From contig JARLIO010000045.1 in assembly GCA_031291675.1 (NCBI GenBank), positions 21,825 through 85,824 on the forward strand: a stretch of DNA of 64,000 nucleotides. Direction: 5' to 3'. Under the pieces are notes generated by a model. That model did no database searches. It was not told where the DNA came from and worked only from the letters and a program-made list of their open reading frames with translations. Position 1 is the first letter of the stretch, and each line of letters opens with the position of its first letter. A program made the translations under genes and the position numbers. This stretch comes from Azospirillaceae bacterium (GTDB taxonomy: Bacteria > Pseudomonadota > Alphaproteobacteria > Azospirillales > Azospirillaceae). Positions 38,773 to 48,424 of the stretch are shown here, in pieces.

Positions 38773-39390
38773 ATGCGGATCGGAATCGACTTCGACAACA
38801 CCATTGCCGGTTACGACGCGCTGTTCGCTCGTATCGGCACTGAGGCTGGCTGGCTGGAACCGGGGTTTCAGGGCCGCAAGAAGGCCGTTCGCGACCGCGT
38901 GCGGTTGTTGCCAAACGGCGAATGGTCCTGGATGACCATACAAGCCCAGGTCTATGGACCGCGCATGGCCGAGGCCTGCCTGATCGATGGCGTTGCGTCG
39001 TTTCTGGACGCGTGCCGGATCCATGGGCGCGAGGTGGTGATCGTCAGTCACAAGACGCGTTTTGCCGCCGCCGATCCGAATGGCATCGATCTGCGCCAGG
39101 CGGCGCTGAATTGGATGGAGGCACAGGGTTTCTTTCGTGCCGATGGCTTCGGTCTGGACCGGCGGAACGTCCATTTCGCGGACAGCCGTGTGGCCAAATG
39201 CACGTGCATCGGCAGGCTTGGCTGTACGCTGTTCATCGATGATCTGGAGGAAGTCTTCCGCGACCCGGCATTTCCTCCTGAGGTCGGCCGTTTCCTGTTC
39301 GATCCCGGCAATGCGTCATCGCCGGACATGCCATGGCGCGTTTTTTCCGACTGGGCTTCCCTGACAGAGGCGGCATTGGCCTATGGATGA
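38773..39390 (+). CDS. HAD-like phosphatase (205 aa)
   Basis: Starts immediately after the previous stop. The HAD nucleophile motif is DFDNTIAGYD at residues 6-15, motif II is VSHKTRF, and a conserved DD pair lies in LFIDDLEEVF. The cap is short. It likely dephosphorylates a sugar phosphate or intermediate of the cluster. Overlaps the next gene by 8 bp. Confidence 0.83.
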   Translation: MRIGIDFDNTIAGYDALFARIGTEAGWLEPGFQGRKKAVRDRVRLLPNGEWSWMTIQAQVYGPRMAEACLIDGVASFLDACRIHGREVVIVSHKTRFAAADPNGIDLRQAALNWMEAQGFFRADGFGLDRRNVHFADSRVAKCTCIGRLGCTLFIDDLEEVFRDPAFPPEVGRFLFDPGNASSPDMPWRVFSDWASLTEAALAYG

Positions 39391-40405
39391 ATCCCTATGG
39401 GCACTCGCGGAAACCCTCGCCGGTGCGCCGCTGACCGATCTGGTGCCGCTGACCGGAGGCGCCAACAACCGCCTCTTCCGGATCGCGGATCGGCGTGGGC
39501 GGATATTCGCCCTCAAGGTCTATCGCCGGATGGCGCATGACCCCCGGGACCGTCTGGCGATTGAATTCGGCGCCCTGTCCTTCCTGCGGCAAAGGGCCGT
39601 GACCGTCGTGCCGGAGCCGGTGGCAATTGACGCGGAGCGTGGGGTCGCGCTTTACCAATGGGTCGAAGGGGACCCGGTGACCAAGCCGGGGGCGACTGAC
39701 ATCGACGCGGTTCTGCGCTTCGCCGACCAGCTGCGGGAAATGGGGACACACGAGGGCGCCGCGGTCTTGCCGGCGGCATCGGAAGCCTGTTTGTCCGCGC
39801 TGGAGATCGTGGAACAGATTGACCGCCGCTACCACCGCCTGGCTGAAGTGGCGGAGCGGAACCCGATCCTGGCCGAATTCCTCATCGAACCGTTCAGCGA
39901 GACCCGCACCCGGGCGGTCGCGGTGGCACGAGACGGCTATGCCGCGCGGAAATGGGATTTTTCCGCAGCGCTGCCCCGGCCGCTTCAGGTTCTGAGCCCA
40001 TCCGATTTCGGTTTTCACAACACGCTGCGGCGACCCGACGGCTCTCTCGTCTTTCTCGACTTCGAGTATTTCGGCTGGGATGACCCGGTCAGGCTGGTGG
40101 CTGACTTCCTGCAGCATCCGGCGATGCGGCTGGAGGAGGATCTGAGCGACCGGTTCGTCGCCGGAGCCCGGGGACTTTATGGCGCCGATCCCGGTTTCCT
40201 TGAAAGGCTTGATCTGCTGTTCCCCCTCATCGGCCTGCGCTGGTGCCTGATTCTCCTCAATGAGTTTCTACCCGAACGATGGGCGGCGCGTCAGTTTGCC
40301 GGGATGTCGGACGATCGGCCGGTGGTCCTGGAGCGGCAATTGGCGAAGGCCCGCCGGAGGCTGACGGCGGTCGTGCGCACTCTTCCGGAATGGGGACGAC
40401 GATGA
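39383..40405 (+). CDS. aminoglycoside-phosphotransferase-fold kinase
   Basis: A 340-residue APH/choline-kinase-fold protein. The N-lobe shows LTGGANNRLFRI, then FALKVYRR with the ATP lysine. The C-lobe has LSPSDFGFHNTL in place of the Brenner motif (HGD-x-x-x-x-N is altered to PSDFGFHN) and FLDFEYFGWDDP with the Mg-binding DFE. It would phosphorylate a small hydroxylated metabolite. Both ends overlap neighbours, so it is in the same transcript as the transketolase pair. Confidence 0.82.
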   Translation: MDESLWALAETLAGAPLTDLVPLTGGANNRLFRIADRRGRIFALKVYRRMAHDPRDRLAIEFGALSFLRQRAVTVVPEPVAIDAERGVALYQWVEGDPVTKPGATDIDAVLRFADQLREMGTHEGAAVLPAASEACLSALEIVEQIDRRYHRLAEVAERNPILAEFLIEPFSETRTRAVAVARDGYAARKWDFSAALPRPLQVLSPSDFGFHNTLRRPDGSLVFLDFEYFGWDDPVRLVADFLQHPAMRLEEDLSDRFVAGARGLYGADPGFLERLDLLFPLIGLRWCLILLNEFLPERWAARQFAGMSDDRPVVLERQLAKARRRLTAVVRTLPEWGRR

Positions 40406-41250
40406 TCAATCATGACAAAGCACCGGATCAAGCCGAACCGATCGACCTTGATGAACGATCCCTCTACCTGCGGCGTCTCGTGATTCGCGGGCTGGAGGGC
40501 GGCGGACGGGGCCATATCGGTTCGTCCCTATCCCCGATCGAGATTCTCCGCGTGCTCTATGACGACATTCTGCGTTACCGTGTCGACGAACCGGCATGGC
40601 TGCCACGGGACCGCCTGATCCTCAGCAAGGGACATGGCTGTCTGGCCCAGTATGCCCTGCTTGCCGACAAAGGTTTTTTCCCGCTGGCGACCCTCGACAG
40701 CTTCTGCCAGCAGCATTCGATCCTGGGGGGACATCCGGAAGCGGGCCAGATTCCCGGGATTGAGGTGTCAACGGGCGCGCTGGGGCACGGCTTGCCCGTC
40801 GCTGTTGGCATGGCCTTGGCGGCACGGATCGACAAACGCGACAACAAGGTCTGGGTGGTGATGGGCGACGGCGAGACCAATGAGGGCAGCGTCTGGGAGG
40901 CGGCTCTATGTGCTGGCAAGCATCGTCTGTCCCGATTGGTGGCGATCGTCGATTACAACAAGCTGCAATCTTACGGTCCCACGGCCGAGGTCCAGGATAT
41001 GGAACCGTTCGCCGACAAATGGCGGGCCTTCAATTTCGCGGTAACCGAGGTGGATGGGCACGACGTGGCGGCCCTGCGCCGTCTGTTCGCCGCGGTGCCT
41101 CTCGATCCCGGGAAACCAACGGCGATCATCTGCCATACCGTCAAAGGCAAGGGAATTCCTTTCGCCGAGGGTAAAGCCGAGTGGCACCACAAGGCCAAAC
41201 TGCCGCCCGCCGATATCGACGCGCTGTATGCCTGTTTGGGGGGGCGCTGA
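40402..41250 (+). CDS. transketolase, N-terminal (TPP-binding) subunit
   Basis: A 282-residue half-transketolase. GHIGSSLSPIEIL near the start, LSKGHGCLAQYALL, VSTGALGHGLPVAVGMA, and the TPP/Mg motif GDGETNEGS-x-WEA-x-x are all in place. ATG 40402 overlaps the kinase stop by ATGA. The partner pyrimidine-binding subunit follows 3 bp later. Split transketolases of this kind often work in specialised sugar pathways, not in the pentose-phosphate pathway. Confidence 0.93.
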   Translation: MINHDKAPDQAEPIDLDERSLYLRRLVIRGLEGGGRGHIGSSLSPIEILRVLYDDILRYRVDEPAWLPRDRLILSKGHGCLAQYALLADKGFFPLATLDSFCQQHSILGGHPEAGQIPGIEVSTGALGHGLPVAVGMALAARIDKRDNKVWVVMGDGETNEGSVWEAALCAGKHRLSRLVAIVDYNKLQSYGPTAEVQDMEPFADKWRAFNFAVTEVDGHDVAALRRLFAAVPLDPGKPTAIICHTVKGKGIPFAEGKAEWHHKAKLPPADIDALYACLGGR

Positions 41251-41253
41251 TCC

Positions 41254-42174
41254 ATGCGCCGGGCCGCTCTCGATAAAGTCCATGAACTGGCGCAGCGGGA
41301 CCGGCGGGTCCTGTTCATCGGCTCCGACCTCGGCGCCGGCACCCTTGCGCCCATGCGGGCGGAATTTCCCGACCGTTGGTTCATGGAAGGAATTGCTGAA
41401 GCCAATATGATCGGCATGGCCGCCGGGCTGGCCATGGACGGCTTCGTTCCCTATCTCAACACCATCGCGCCTTTCTTCACGCGGCGCGCCAACGAACAGA
41501 TCACCATCGACCTGTGCCTCCACAAGCTCCCGGTCCGTCTCATCGCCAGCGGCGGCGGCGTGGTTTATGCGCCCTTGGGACCAACACATCTGGCTGTCGA
41601 CGACATTGCAACGATGCGCGTGCTGCCCAATATGGCGGTCGTTGCGGTTGCCGATGCCGCGGAAATGCGTCGCCTGATGGATCAATCGCTGGAATGGCCC
41701 GGTCCGCTCTATATTCGTCTGGCCAAGGGCGGGGATCCAATCGTTTCCGATCCGGCAAGGGGCTTCACCATCGGCAAGGCGATCATCATGCGCGATCCGG
41801 GGACCGTGCTCCTGGTGACAACGGGCGTCATGTTGGGACGAGCCCTGGCGGCGGCTGATCTTTTGAAAGGCCAGGGGATCTCCTGTGGAATTTTGCACAT
41901 GCATACGGTCAAGCCATTGGATAGCGCCGCGTTGCGTGATTACGCGGCCGGCGTTAATCTCGTCGTGACCATTGAGGAGCATAGCCTTATCGGCGGATTG
42001 GGCGGGGCGGTCGCCGAAACCCTGATGGATGCCGAGATCCGGCCGCCGTGTTTGCTGCGCCTGGCACTTCCCGATGCCTTTGCCGACGAGTACGGTTCGC
42101 AGGATACGATGTTGGAGGCGTTCGGGCTCGTGCCGCCGCAGATCGCAGCGGCGATCCGCCGGCGTCTCGGGTAA
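41254..42174 (+). CDS. transketolase, C-terminal subunit
   Basis: A 306-residue subunit carrying the pyrimidine-binding domain (FMEGIAEANMIGMAAGLA with the catalytic glutamate in GIAEAN) and the C-terminal transketolase domain (VTTGVMLGRALAAAD, then VVTIEEHSLIGGLGGAV). Pairs with the preceding subunit to transfer two-carbon units. The substrate is not deducible. Confidence 0.93.
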   Translation: MRRAALDKVHELAQRDRRVLFIGSDLGAGTLAPMRAEFPDRWFMEGIAEANMIGMAAGLAMDGFVPYLNTIAPFFTRRANEQITIDLCLHKLPVRLIASGGGVVYAPLGPTHLAVDDIATMRVLPNMAVVAVADAAEMRRLMDQSLEWPGPLYIRLAKGGDPIVSDPARGFTIGKAIIMRDPGTVLLVTTGVMLGRALAAADLLKGQGISCGILHMHTVKPLDSAALRDYAAGVNLVVTIEEHSLIGGLGGAVAETLMDAEIRPPCLLRLALPDAFADEYGSQDTMLEAFGLVPPQIAAAIRRRLG

Positions 42175-42202
42175 CAACGATCGCGGAGGTGGAGACAGCG
42201 CT

Positions 42203-43267
42203 ATGTCCAGGCTTTACAGCAATCTGAAATTCCTCCGCCACACGACCCAGCTGGATGCCCTGCGCGACCGGACAATGGTGGCTCCGGTTCACGTCAGGAT
42301 CAAGCCGATGAACCATTGCAATCAATCGTGCTGGTTCTGCGCCTATCGGGCCGACAATCTGCAGTTGGGCGACGGGATCGACCTCAAGGACCGCATCCCC
42401 GAGTCCAAGATGTTCGAAATCACCGATGATCTCATCGACATGGGCGTCAAGGCGGTAACTTTCTCGGGCGGGGGCGAACCCTTGCTGTATCGTCCCCTGC
42501 CCGACGTCATCGAACGTCTGGCCGCCGGCGGCATCAAGATCGGCGCCTTGACCAATGGCGCCAATCTGAAAGGGCGGATGGCCGACGCCTTTGCCGCGCA
42601 TGGGACCTGGATCCGGATCTCGGTGGACGGATGGGACGATGCCAGCTATGCCGAGGCACGGTCCATCGCTGAGGGGCATTTCACCAAGCTGTTGGAAAAC
42701 ATGCGCGCCTTTGTTCGGCGGGGCAGCCGTTGCGTCTTGGGGGTCAGTTTCATCATCGGACATGCCAACCATGCGAAAATCCGCGATTTCTGCGCCATGA
42801 TGAAGGATATCGGGGTCAACCACGTCAAGCTGTCGGGGGTCGTGGTCGGCAATGACGGCGCAACCAACAAGGCCTATCATCGCAACATCTCCGCCGTCGT
42901 CACCGAGCAAATCCGTGCTGCCAGTGACCTGAACGACGCCAACTTCTCGGTCATCGATCATTACCATGAACTGGATGAGCTTTTCGCCAAAAGCTATACA
43001 ACCTGTCCATTCCTCCAGTTCCTCACCGTGATTGGCGCCGATTGCGCGGTCTATACCTGTCAGGATAAGGCCTATACCCAGGCGGGGTTGCTGGGCAGCA
43101 TTCGTGATCGGTCCTTCAAGGAATTCTGGTTCTCCGAAGAGAACCGGCAGAAGCTGTACGGCCTGGACCCGTCGGTGTCTTGCCAGCACCATTGCGTGGC
43201 CCATGCGAAGAATCTGGCCATCACCGATATCCTGGCCCTGGACCAGGATCACGCCGTTTTCGTCTGA
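42203..43267 (+). CDS. radical SAM protein with C-terminal cysteine domain
   Basis: A 354-residue radical SAM enzyme: cluster motif C39-N-Q-S-C43-W-F-C46, then the SAM contact FSGGGEPLLY. A C-terminal SPASM/Twitch-like set follows (CPFLQF, YTCQDKAY, CQHHCVAHAK), suggesting an additional Fe-S cluster. GGAGGTGGAG lies upstream of ATG 42203. Such enzymes in sugar clusters perform dehydrogenation, epimerisation or C-C bond changes. Confidence 0.9.
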   Translation: MSRLYSNLKFLRHTTQLDALRDRTMVAPVHVRIKPMNHCNQSCWFCAYRADNLQLGDGIDLKDRIPESKMFEITDDLIDMGVKAVTFSGGGEPLLYRPLPDVIERLAAGGIKIGALTNGANLKGRMADAFAAHGTWIRISVDGWDDASYAEARSIAEGHFTKLLENMRAFVRRGSRCVLGVSFIIGHANHAKIRDFCAMMKDIGVNHVKLSGVVVGNDGATNKAYHRNISAVVTEQIRAASDLNDANFSVIDHYHELDELFAKSYTTCPFLQFLTVIGADCAVYTCQDKAYTQAGLLGSIRDRSFKEFWFSEENRQKLYGLDPSVSCQHHCVAHAKNLAITDILALDQDHAVFV

Positions 43268-43277
43268 GGTCATCATC

Positions 43278-43940
43278 GTGGCGGAAATCGACTTCCTGGC
43301 CGGATATCAGAAGACAACCACGCGCGATTACGTCGCGCGCGTCGTCAGCCATGACAAAGCCGAATGTGCCATCGTGGCCCGCCAATGGGGAGCGGACTAT
43401 TGGGACGGCGACCGGCGCTATGGCTATGGTGGTTACCACTACGATGGCCGGTGGCGCCCGATCGCGATGGCAATCGCCGCCCACTATCGGCTGAAGCCGG
43501 GTGACCGCGTCTTGGATGTCGGGTGCGGCAAGGCCTTTCTGCTATACGAGTTGGCCCAGCTGGTGCCCGGTTTATCGGTCGCCGGTTTGGATATTTCGCA
43601 CTATGGTCTGACCCATGCCAGGGAGGAGATGCGGCCTTTCTTGACGCGCGGACATGCCAATCACCTGCCCTGGCCCGACCATACGTTCGATTTTGTTTTG
43701 TCGATCAACACCTTCCACAATCTGGAAGTCTTCGATCTGGAACCAGCGGTTCGCGAGGTTCAGCGTGTTGGCAAAGGTCCTGCCTGGATCTGCGTCGAAT
43801 CGTTCCGCAGTGAACAGGAAAAGGTAAACCTTCTGTATTGGCAGCTCACCTGCATGAGCTTTTATTCACCACAGTCGTGGCGTTTTCTTTATGAAAAATG
43901 GCATTACGCGGGAGATTATGGATTTATTTATTTCGAATAG
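43278..43940 (+). CDS. class I SAM-dependent methyltransferase (220 aa)
   Basis: A Rossmann methyltransferase; motif I is VLDVGCGKAFLLYEL. GTG 43278 is used because no closer ATG exists and the conserved region begins near residue 25; the gene follows the radical SAM gene by 10 bp. WPDHTFDFVLSINTFHNL is the post-II region. Possibly a sugar methyltransferase. Confidence 0.85.
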   Translation: MAEIDFLAGYQKTTTRDYVARVVSHDKAECAIVARQWGADYWDGDRRYGYGGYHYDGRWRPIAMAIAAHYRLKPGDRVLDVGCGKAFLLYELAQLVPGLSVAGLDISHYGLTHAREEMRPFLTRGHANHLPWPDHTFDFVLSINTFHNLEVFDLEPAVREVQRVGKGPAWICVESFRSEQEKVNLLYWQLTCMSFYSPQSWRFLYEKWHYAGDYGFIYFE

Positions 43941-43973
43941 AGAATTTTCTCCGGCGAATACGGGAGCTTCCCG

Positions 43974-44381
43974 ATGAAATTACGGGTGAAGAGACTAGGC
44001 CATGTCAGCCTCGGCTGTGTCGACCTTGAGGCCAGTGTTGCGGCTTTTCAAGCGCTGCTGGGGGCCGCGGTCGCCCACGAATTTCGTGATTCCGCCGGCG
44101 AGCGTTACGGTGTGTTTCTCGCGACAGGCGGGGGCAGTTTTCTGGAACTGTTTCGTGAGCCCAGCCCCACCGGTGGCAAGGGCCTGTTTCGCCATCTGTG
44201 CTTCGAAGTCGAAGATATCGACATGATGGCCGACCATGTTCGCCAGTTAGGCCATGTGGTCGAGGTTCGGCGCGGACGTACCGACGGGATCCTGCAATTT
44301 TTTGTCACGGAGCCCGGCGGAACGATGATTGAATTTCAACAACATGACGATCAATCCACCTTGCGTTCGTTTCTTGTCTGA
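43974..44381 (+). CDS. VOC/glyoxalase-fold protein
   Basis: A 135-residue vicinal-oxygen-chelate protein: RLGHVSLGCVDLEAS at the start, FRHLCFEVEDI in the middle, and a C-terminal FFVTEPGGTMIEFQQH. Metal-ligand candidates are H10, H59-type and E in MIEFQ. It may be an epimerase, dioxygenase or binding protein in the sugar pathway. Confidence 0.82.
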   Translation: MKLRVKRLGHVSLGCVDLEASVAAFQALLGAAVAHEFRDSAGERYGVFLATGGGSFLELFREPSPTGGKGLFRHLCFEVEDIDMMADHVRQLGHVVEVRRGRTDGILQFFVTEPGGTMIEFQQHDDQSTLRSFLV

Positions 44382-44415
44382 ACGCGGTTGCATGCGGGAA
44401 CGGGAGCCTATCAGA

Positions 44416-45669
44416 ATGACCTGGCTATCGCGGAGACGGGAAACCTGCCGGCTGTGCGGATCATCGTCCGTTGCTCTCGCCGTTCCGCTGGCACCAATTC
44501 CCGCAGTCACGCCCAATGTTGGGCAGGCTGACGAGGCCGATTTGCGGGTCACGGTGCCGCTGGATTTGTATTTGTGTCGCGATTGCGGCCATTTACAGCT
44601 TTTTGATATCATCAACCCCGATGTCCAGTACAATAATTTCCGCTATACGACCAGCGTTTCCCTTGGACTCGGCGCCCATTTCGACCGTCTCGCCGAAGAT
44701 GTGATCGAACAACTGGATGCGCCGCAAGGGGCCTTGGTGGTCGAAATCGGCAGCAATGACGGTAGTTTGCTCAAAGCCTTCCAGCGACGGGGCCTGGCCG
44801 TTTTGGGAATCGATCCGGCCCGGCAGATTGCCGAAGCGGCGAGCGCGGCCGGGGTTCCGACCTTGGCGACATTCTTCACCGCCGAGCGGGCAGCGGAAAT
44901 TCGCGCCGAGCACGGACCGGCCGATATCATTCTATCCAACAATACCTTAGCCAATCTGGATGATCTTGATGACGTCGTCACCGGGATCCGTCACCTGCTG
45001 AAGCCTGCCGGTGTGTTCATTTTCGAGACCCAGTACGGCGCCGACGTGATTCGTCATCGATTGATCGACACGATTTATCATGAACATCTGTCCTATTTCC
45101 TGGTGGCCCCGCTGCAACGGTTTTTCAGCCGTCATGGTCTGGAATTGATCGACGTTCAACCGATTGTCACCAAGGGGGGGTCTATTCGTTGCTCGGTCCG
45201 GCGAACCGGATCAGGGCAGGTACCCTCCGATCGGCTCGTGGCCCTGATTGCCGAGGAAAGGGCCCAGGGCCTGAACCGTCTGGAAACCTACCAGGCTTTC
45301 ACCCGCGAAATCGAGGGTGTGGCCACGACGCTGGCCGGCCTGCTCGATCAGGCTCGGGCGACGGGGGCACGCGTCGCCGGCTACGGCGCCTCGGTCGGCT
45401 CGCTGACCCTGTTGCATCGCTTCGGCCTGACCGGCCTGCTGAAGGCTGTCGCGGACGACAACCCCCTCACCGAAGCGCTGGTTGGACCGGATTATCATAT
45501 CCCGGTCGTGTCGCCCGGTTGGATTTATGCCAATGGCATCGACCAGGTGCTGATATTGGCGTGGCGCTATAGCGATCCGATCCTGGCCCGGCATCAGCTT
45601 TTTCTCGACCGCGGCGGCAAATTCATTATTCCGCTGCCGGAGCCCCGGATCATCGGTAGGGGGATTTGA
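44416..45669 (+). CDS. C-methyltransferase-like protein with N-terminal Zn site
   Basis: A 417-residue TylC3-type sugar methyltransferase: N-terminal zinc motif CRLCGSS and CRDCGHLQL, a SAM motif VVEIGSNDGSLLKAF, the central DTIYHEHLSYFLVAPLQRFF active-site stretch, and a C-terminal methyltransferase-associated domain (GYGASVGSLTLLHRF). ATG 44416 has a GGGAG site; ATG 44392 is an alternative. C-methylation of a keto-sugar is the usual reaction. Confidence 0.88.
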   Translation: MTWLSRRRETCRLCGSSSVALAVPLAPIPAVTPNVGQADEADLRVTVPLDLYLCRDCGHLQLFDIINPDVQYNNFRYTTSVSLGLGAHFDRLAEDVIEQLDAPQGALVVEIGSNDGSLLKAFQRRGLAVLGIDPARQIAEAASAAGVPTLATFFTAERAAEIRAEHGPADIILSNNTLANLDDLDDVVTGIRHLLKPAGVFIFETQYGADVIRHRLIDTIYHEHLSYFLVAPLQRFFSRHGLELIDVQPIVTKGGSIRCSVRRTGSGQVPSDRLVALIAEERAQGLNRLETYQAFTREIEGVATTLAGLLDQARATGARVAGYGASVGSLTLLHRFGLTGLLKAVADDNPLTEALVGPDYHIPVVSPGWIYANGIDQVLILAWRYSDPILARHQLFLDRGGKFIIPLPEPRIIGRGI

Positions 45670-45796
45670 GCACCGGAACACATGCTCAATGGCTGGATTC
45701 GCGGGCCGACCGTCAGCCCGTGGCGCAAGCCGGCTCGATCATCGACCTGTCCAGCCCGTTGCCCCGTTTGCGACCCCGGGTCTCGACCCGCGATTG

Positions 45797-46768
45797 TCAA
45801 AAACGTTGGTTCGGAACGACAAACGGTTCCTCGCTCGTCTTTCGCATCGCAATGAAGCAATAATCAAATATGAGGCTTGCAGCATGGCCTTGGTAACGGA
45901 TTGTGTCCGGGTCATTGAGATTCTTATAAAAATTAAGTATCACGTTTCTCTGCATTGGCCCCTGATCCAATAAGCAAAAATCAGAAATTTTTATCGGAAG
46001 ACTATCAAAATCAAAATCATTTTGCGAATTGAGTGAATATATAAGAGACCTGACTCCAACATTGTCGACATAGTGGGCATCTACAATTTCGTATTTATTG
46101 GCTAGCGCCATTTCAATATATGCAATGGGATGTATGTTATAGAAACCGTGATTTATGTCGCCGTACGCTGGAAGATCATACAATAATAACCCTCCTTTCC
46201 TTAATAGATTATGCGCATTTCTAAATGACATTGAAATATCAAAACAATGTTCTGACGTACCAAAATTGGTTAAACAATCAAATTTTTCGTGAAATGCGTG
46301 TTCGATATTTAAATCACACTTAAAATCAGCGCGGTGATCAAAAAAATCGAGAGACTTATAGTCTGTCAGGCCGAACAGACTATAGAGTGACTTCGTCAGA
46401 AGCAAAGAGACATCGGGAGGGATCGGCAAATCAAACGCCACGGGAAACCGATCCAGCACCGGATTGTCTCCCTGCCCCAGGGCCACAGCGTTAGATATGA
46501 TCGCGGATTTCGTGACGTCACGATAGATATCTTGCGGTCCAAGCTCAATAATAGAATGACCGTTTGGCAAAACGCCCATCGTGTGTAACCGAGTCAGCCA
46601 TCGCAGCTGCAAAGCGCAAATGCCCATCGCCAGATCTCCAGATCGAAAGTTGTGCGTTGATCGAAGAAATAGAACCCACTCGTAGAGGTATCGCTTCCTC
46701 CCGAAAAAGTCAAAATCTATGACGCTGGTTGAAAATGAGTCGCGCGATTTCATCGGTCTGTCAATCAA
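45797..46768 (-). CDS. SAM methyltransferase-like protein, AT-rich gene (323 aa)
   Basis: A 323-residue protein on the minus strand against its neighbours. SLDFFDHRADFKCDLN and NFGTSEHCFD, then MSFRNAHNLLRKGGLLLYDLP, are late methyltransferase motifs, but motif I is only loosely seen (IIELGPQDIYRD). The gene is markedly AT-rich (for instance 45880-46340), unlike the flanking genes, suggesting later acquisition. Exact activity unknown. Confidence 0.7.
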   Translation of the reverse strand: MIDRPMKSRDSFSTSVIDFDFFGRKRYLYEWVLFLRSTHNFRSGDLAMGICALQLRWLTRLHTMGVLPNGHSIIELGPQDIYRDVTKSAIISNAVALGQGDNPVLDRFPVAFDLPIPPDVSLLLTKSLYSLFGLTDYKSLDFFDHRADFKCDLNIEHAFHEKFDCLTNFGTSEHCFDISMSFRNAHNLLRKGGLLLYDLPAYGDINHGFYNIHPIAYIEMALANKYEIVDAHYVDNVGVRSLIYSLNSQNDFDFDSLPIKISDFCLLDQGPMQRNVILNFYKNLNDPDTIRYQGHAASLIFDYCFIAMRKTSEEPFVVPNQRF

Positions 46769-46941
46769 TTAGCATCGCGGACGTTGTCGAGATCACGCGA
46801 TGCCAACGCCACTTTCACCGTGAAGACCGGATTTGCTCCTCCGGCTCCCGTCACGTTATCCTGGAAAAGATAACGCGGGGATGAAATTTGCACCCGCAGT
46901 GTCATAAGATTGCCCGGTCGAACGTCAATTCGGGGAGATGG

Positions 46942-48153
46942 ATGTTGCTAGCGATACACGGGGGAAATCCGGTCCGGACCGCACGGATGCCGCAGCGTGG
47001 CGCCTTTGGGGAAACAGAGGTGGCACTGCTTCAAGAGGCCGTCGCCTACTATCGCGAACGGGACGAAGACCCTCCCTACCAAGGGGTCTACGAAACCCGT
47101 TTTTGCGCCGCTTTCGTCGCGATGATGGGGGGGCGCGGTTATGCGGATGCTGTGGCCACCGGAACCGCGGCGTGCTTCATTGCCCTGGCCGCTCTCGAAT
47201 TGCCAAAGGGCAGCGAGGTCATCTTGTCGCCGGTGACCGACAGCGGTCCCTTGAACGCGATCCTGCATCTTGGCCTGACTCCGGTGATTGCCGACGCGAT
47301 GCCCGGTAGTTACAATATTGGCGTGGGTCAATTCCTTGACGCACTGAACGCCAACACCAGCGCCTTGTTTGCCGTCCATGCCGCGGGAGAACCGCTGGAA
47401 ATAGACCTGATCGTCGCCGAAGCCCATAAGCGCGGGATCAAGGTCGTCGAGGATTGCAGCCAGGCGCCGGGCGCTCTGTGCCATGGACAACGCGTCGGTA
47501 CATTTGGTGACATCGCCGCTTTTTCCACGATGTACCGTAAGTCATTGCATTCCGGCGGCTCCGGCGGAATCGTTTACACTCAGGACCTCGATCTTTATCG
47601 CCGCGCCATCGCGCACGCCGATCGGGGAAAACCGGTCTGGAGAACTGATATAGACTTACGCAACCCAGGGTTCGCCCTATTTCCTGCCCTGAATTTTAAC
47701 ACCGACGAGCTTTCCTGTGCCATTGGCATAGCGTCGTTGGCCCGGTTGGGGGCTGCGATCGATCAGCGCGTTGCATTTCTGGCCCAACTTGTCGAACAAC
47801 TGCACCTGCACTCACGGGTATGCCGGCCTTACAACTTTCACACCGGTTTTTCGCCCTTCTACTTTCCGATCTTCGTCGATACCTCCCGGATCACCTGCTC
47901 GAAGGAAACCTTTGCCCAGGCCGTACAGGCCGAAGGCATTGACCTCGCTCCCCACTATGGATGCGTCGTGAGTTCCTGGGACTATGCACGCCCGTTCATC
48001 AGGCAGCCCTGCGCCACGCCCAACGCCATTGAAACCCGAGACCACTCGTTCAATCTATTTCTTAACGAACGATACGGCCATCGAGAGGTTGAGGACATTG
48101 TCTGCGCCATCGAAAAAGTAGAGAATTATTACCAGGCCGGTGCAATGAAGTAA
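46942..48153 (+). CDS. DegT/DnrJ/EryC1 aminotransferase (403 aa)
   Basis: A sugar aminotransferase with the canonical catalytic residues, in contrast to the protein at 19231. VATGTAACFIAL holds the N-terminal phosphate loop, VEDCSQAPG the aspartate and glutamine, and FSTMYRKSLHSGGSGG the PLP lysine. ATG 46942 follows a GGGGAG site. It converts a keto-sugar to an amino sugar, which the acetyl- or formyltransferase downstream could acylate. Confidence 0.9.
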   Translation: MLLAIHGGNPVRTARMPQRGAFGETEVALLQEAVAYYRERDEDPPYQGVYETRFCAAFVAMMGGRGYADAVATGTAACFIALAALELPKGSEVILSPVTDSGPLNAILHLGLTPVIADAMPGSYNIGVGQFLDALNANTSALFAVHAAGEPLEIDLIVAEAHKRGIKVVEDCSQAPGALCHGQRVGTFGDIAAFSTMYRKSLHSGGSGGIVYTQDLDLYRRAIAHADRGKPVWRTDIDLRNPGFALFPALNFNTDELSCAIGIASLARLGAAIDQRVAFLAQLVEQLHLHSRVCRPYNFHTGFSPFYFPIFVDTSRITCSKETFAQAVQAEGIDLAPHYGCVVSSWDYARPFIRQPCATPNAIETRDHSFNLFLNERYGHREVEDIVCAIEKVENYYQAGAMK

Positions 48154-48424
48154 ATTTCCTGGAAATCGCCTCGTCAACATTTCGTCTGGACGCAGAGAAT
48201 TCCGCTCACCGTCCGGCAGCGTCGTCATGACGCCGATCCGGCGGTCCTCCGGGTCGTCGATGGGAGCGCCGATCGTGGAATTGACAACACCACCGATCGG
48301 CATTGATATGAGCAGCGTGACCATCCCGGGCGGCCACGGGAACTCTCTTCACCGATGGTTACGTGTTTTTAACCCGGGGAGTGCGAGAGTCGGGTTCTTG
48401 TTTTTTGACGGTCATGAAGGAACG

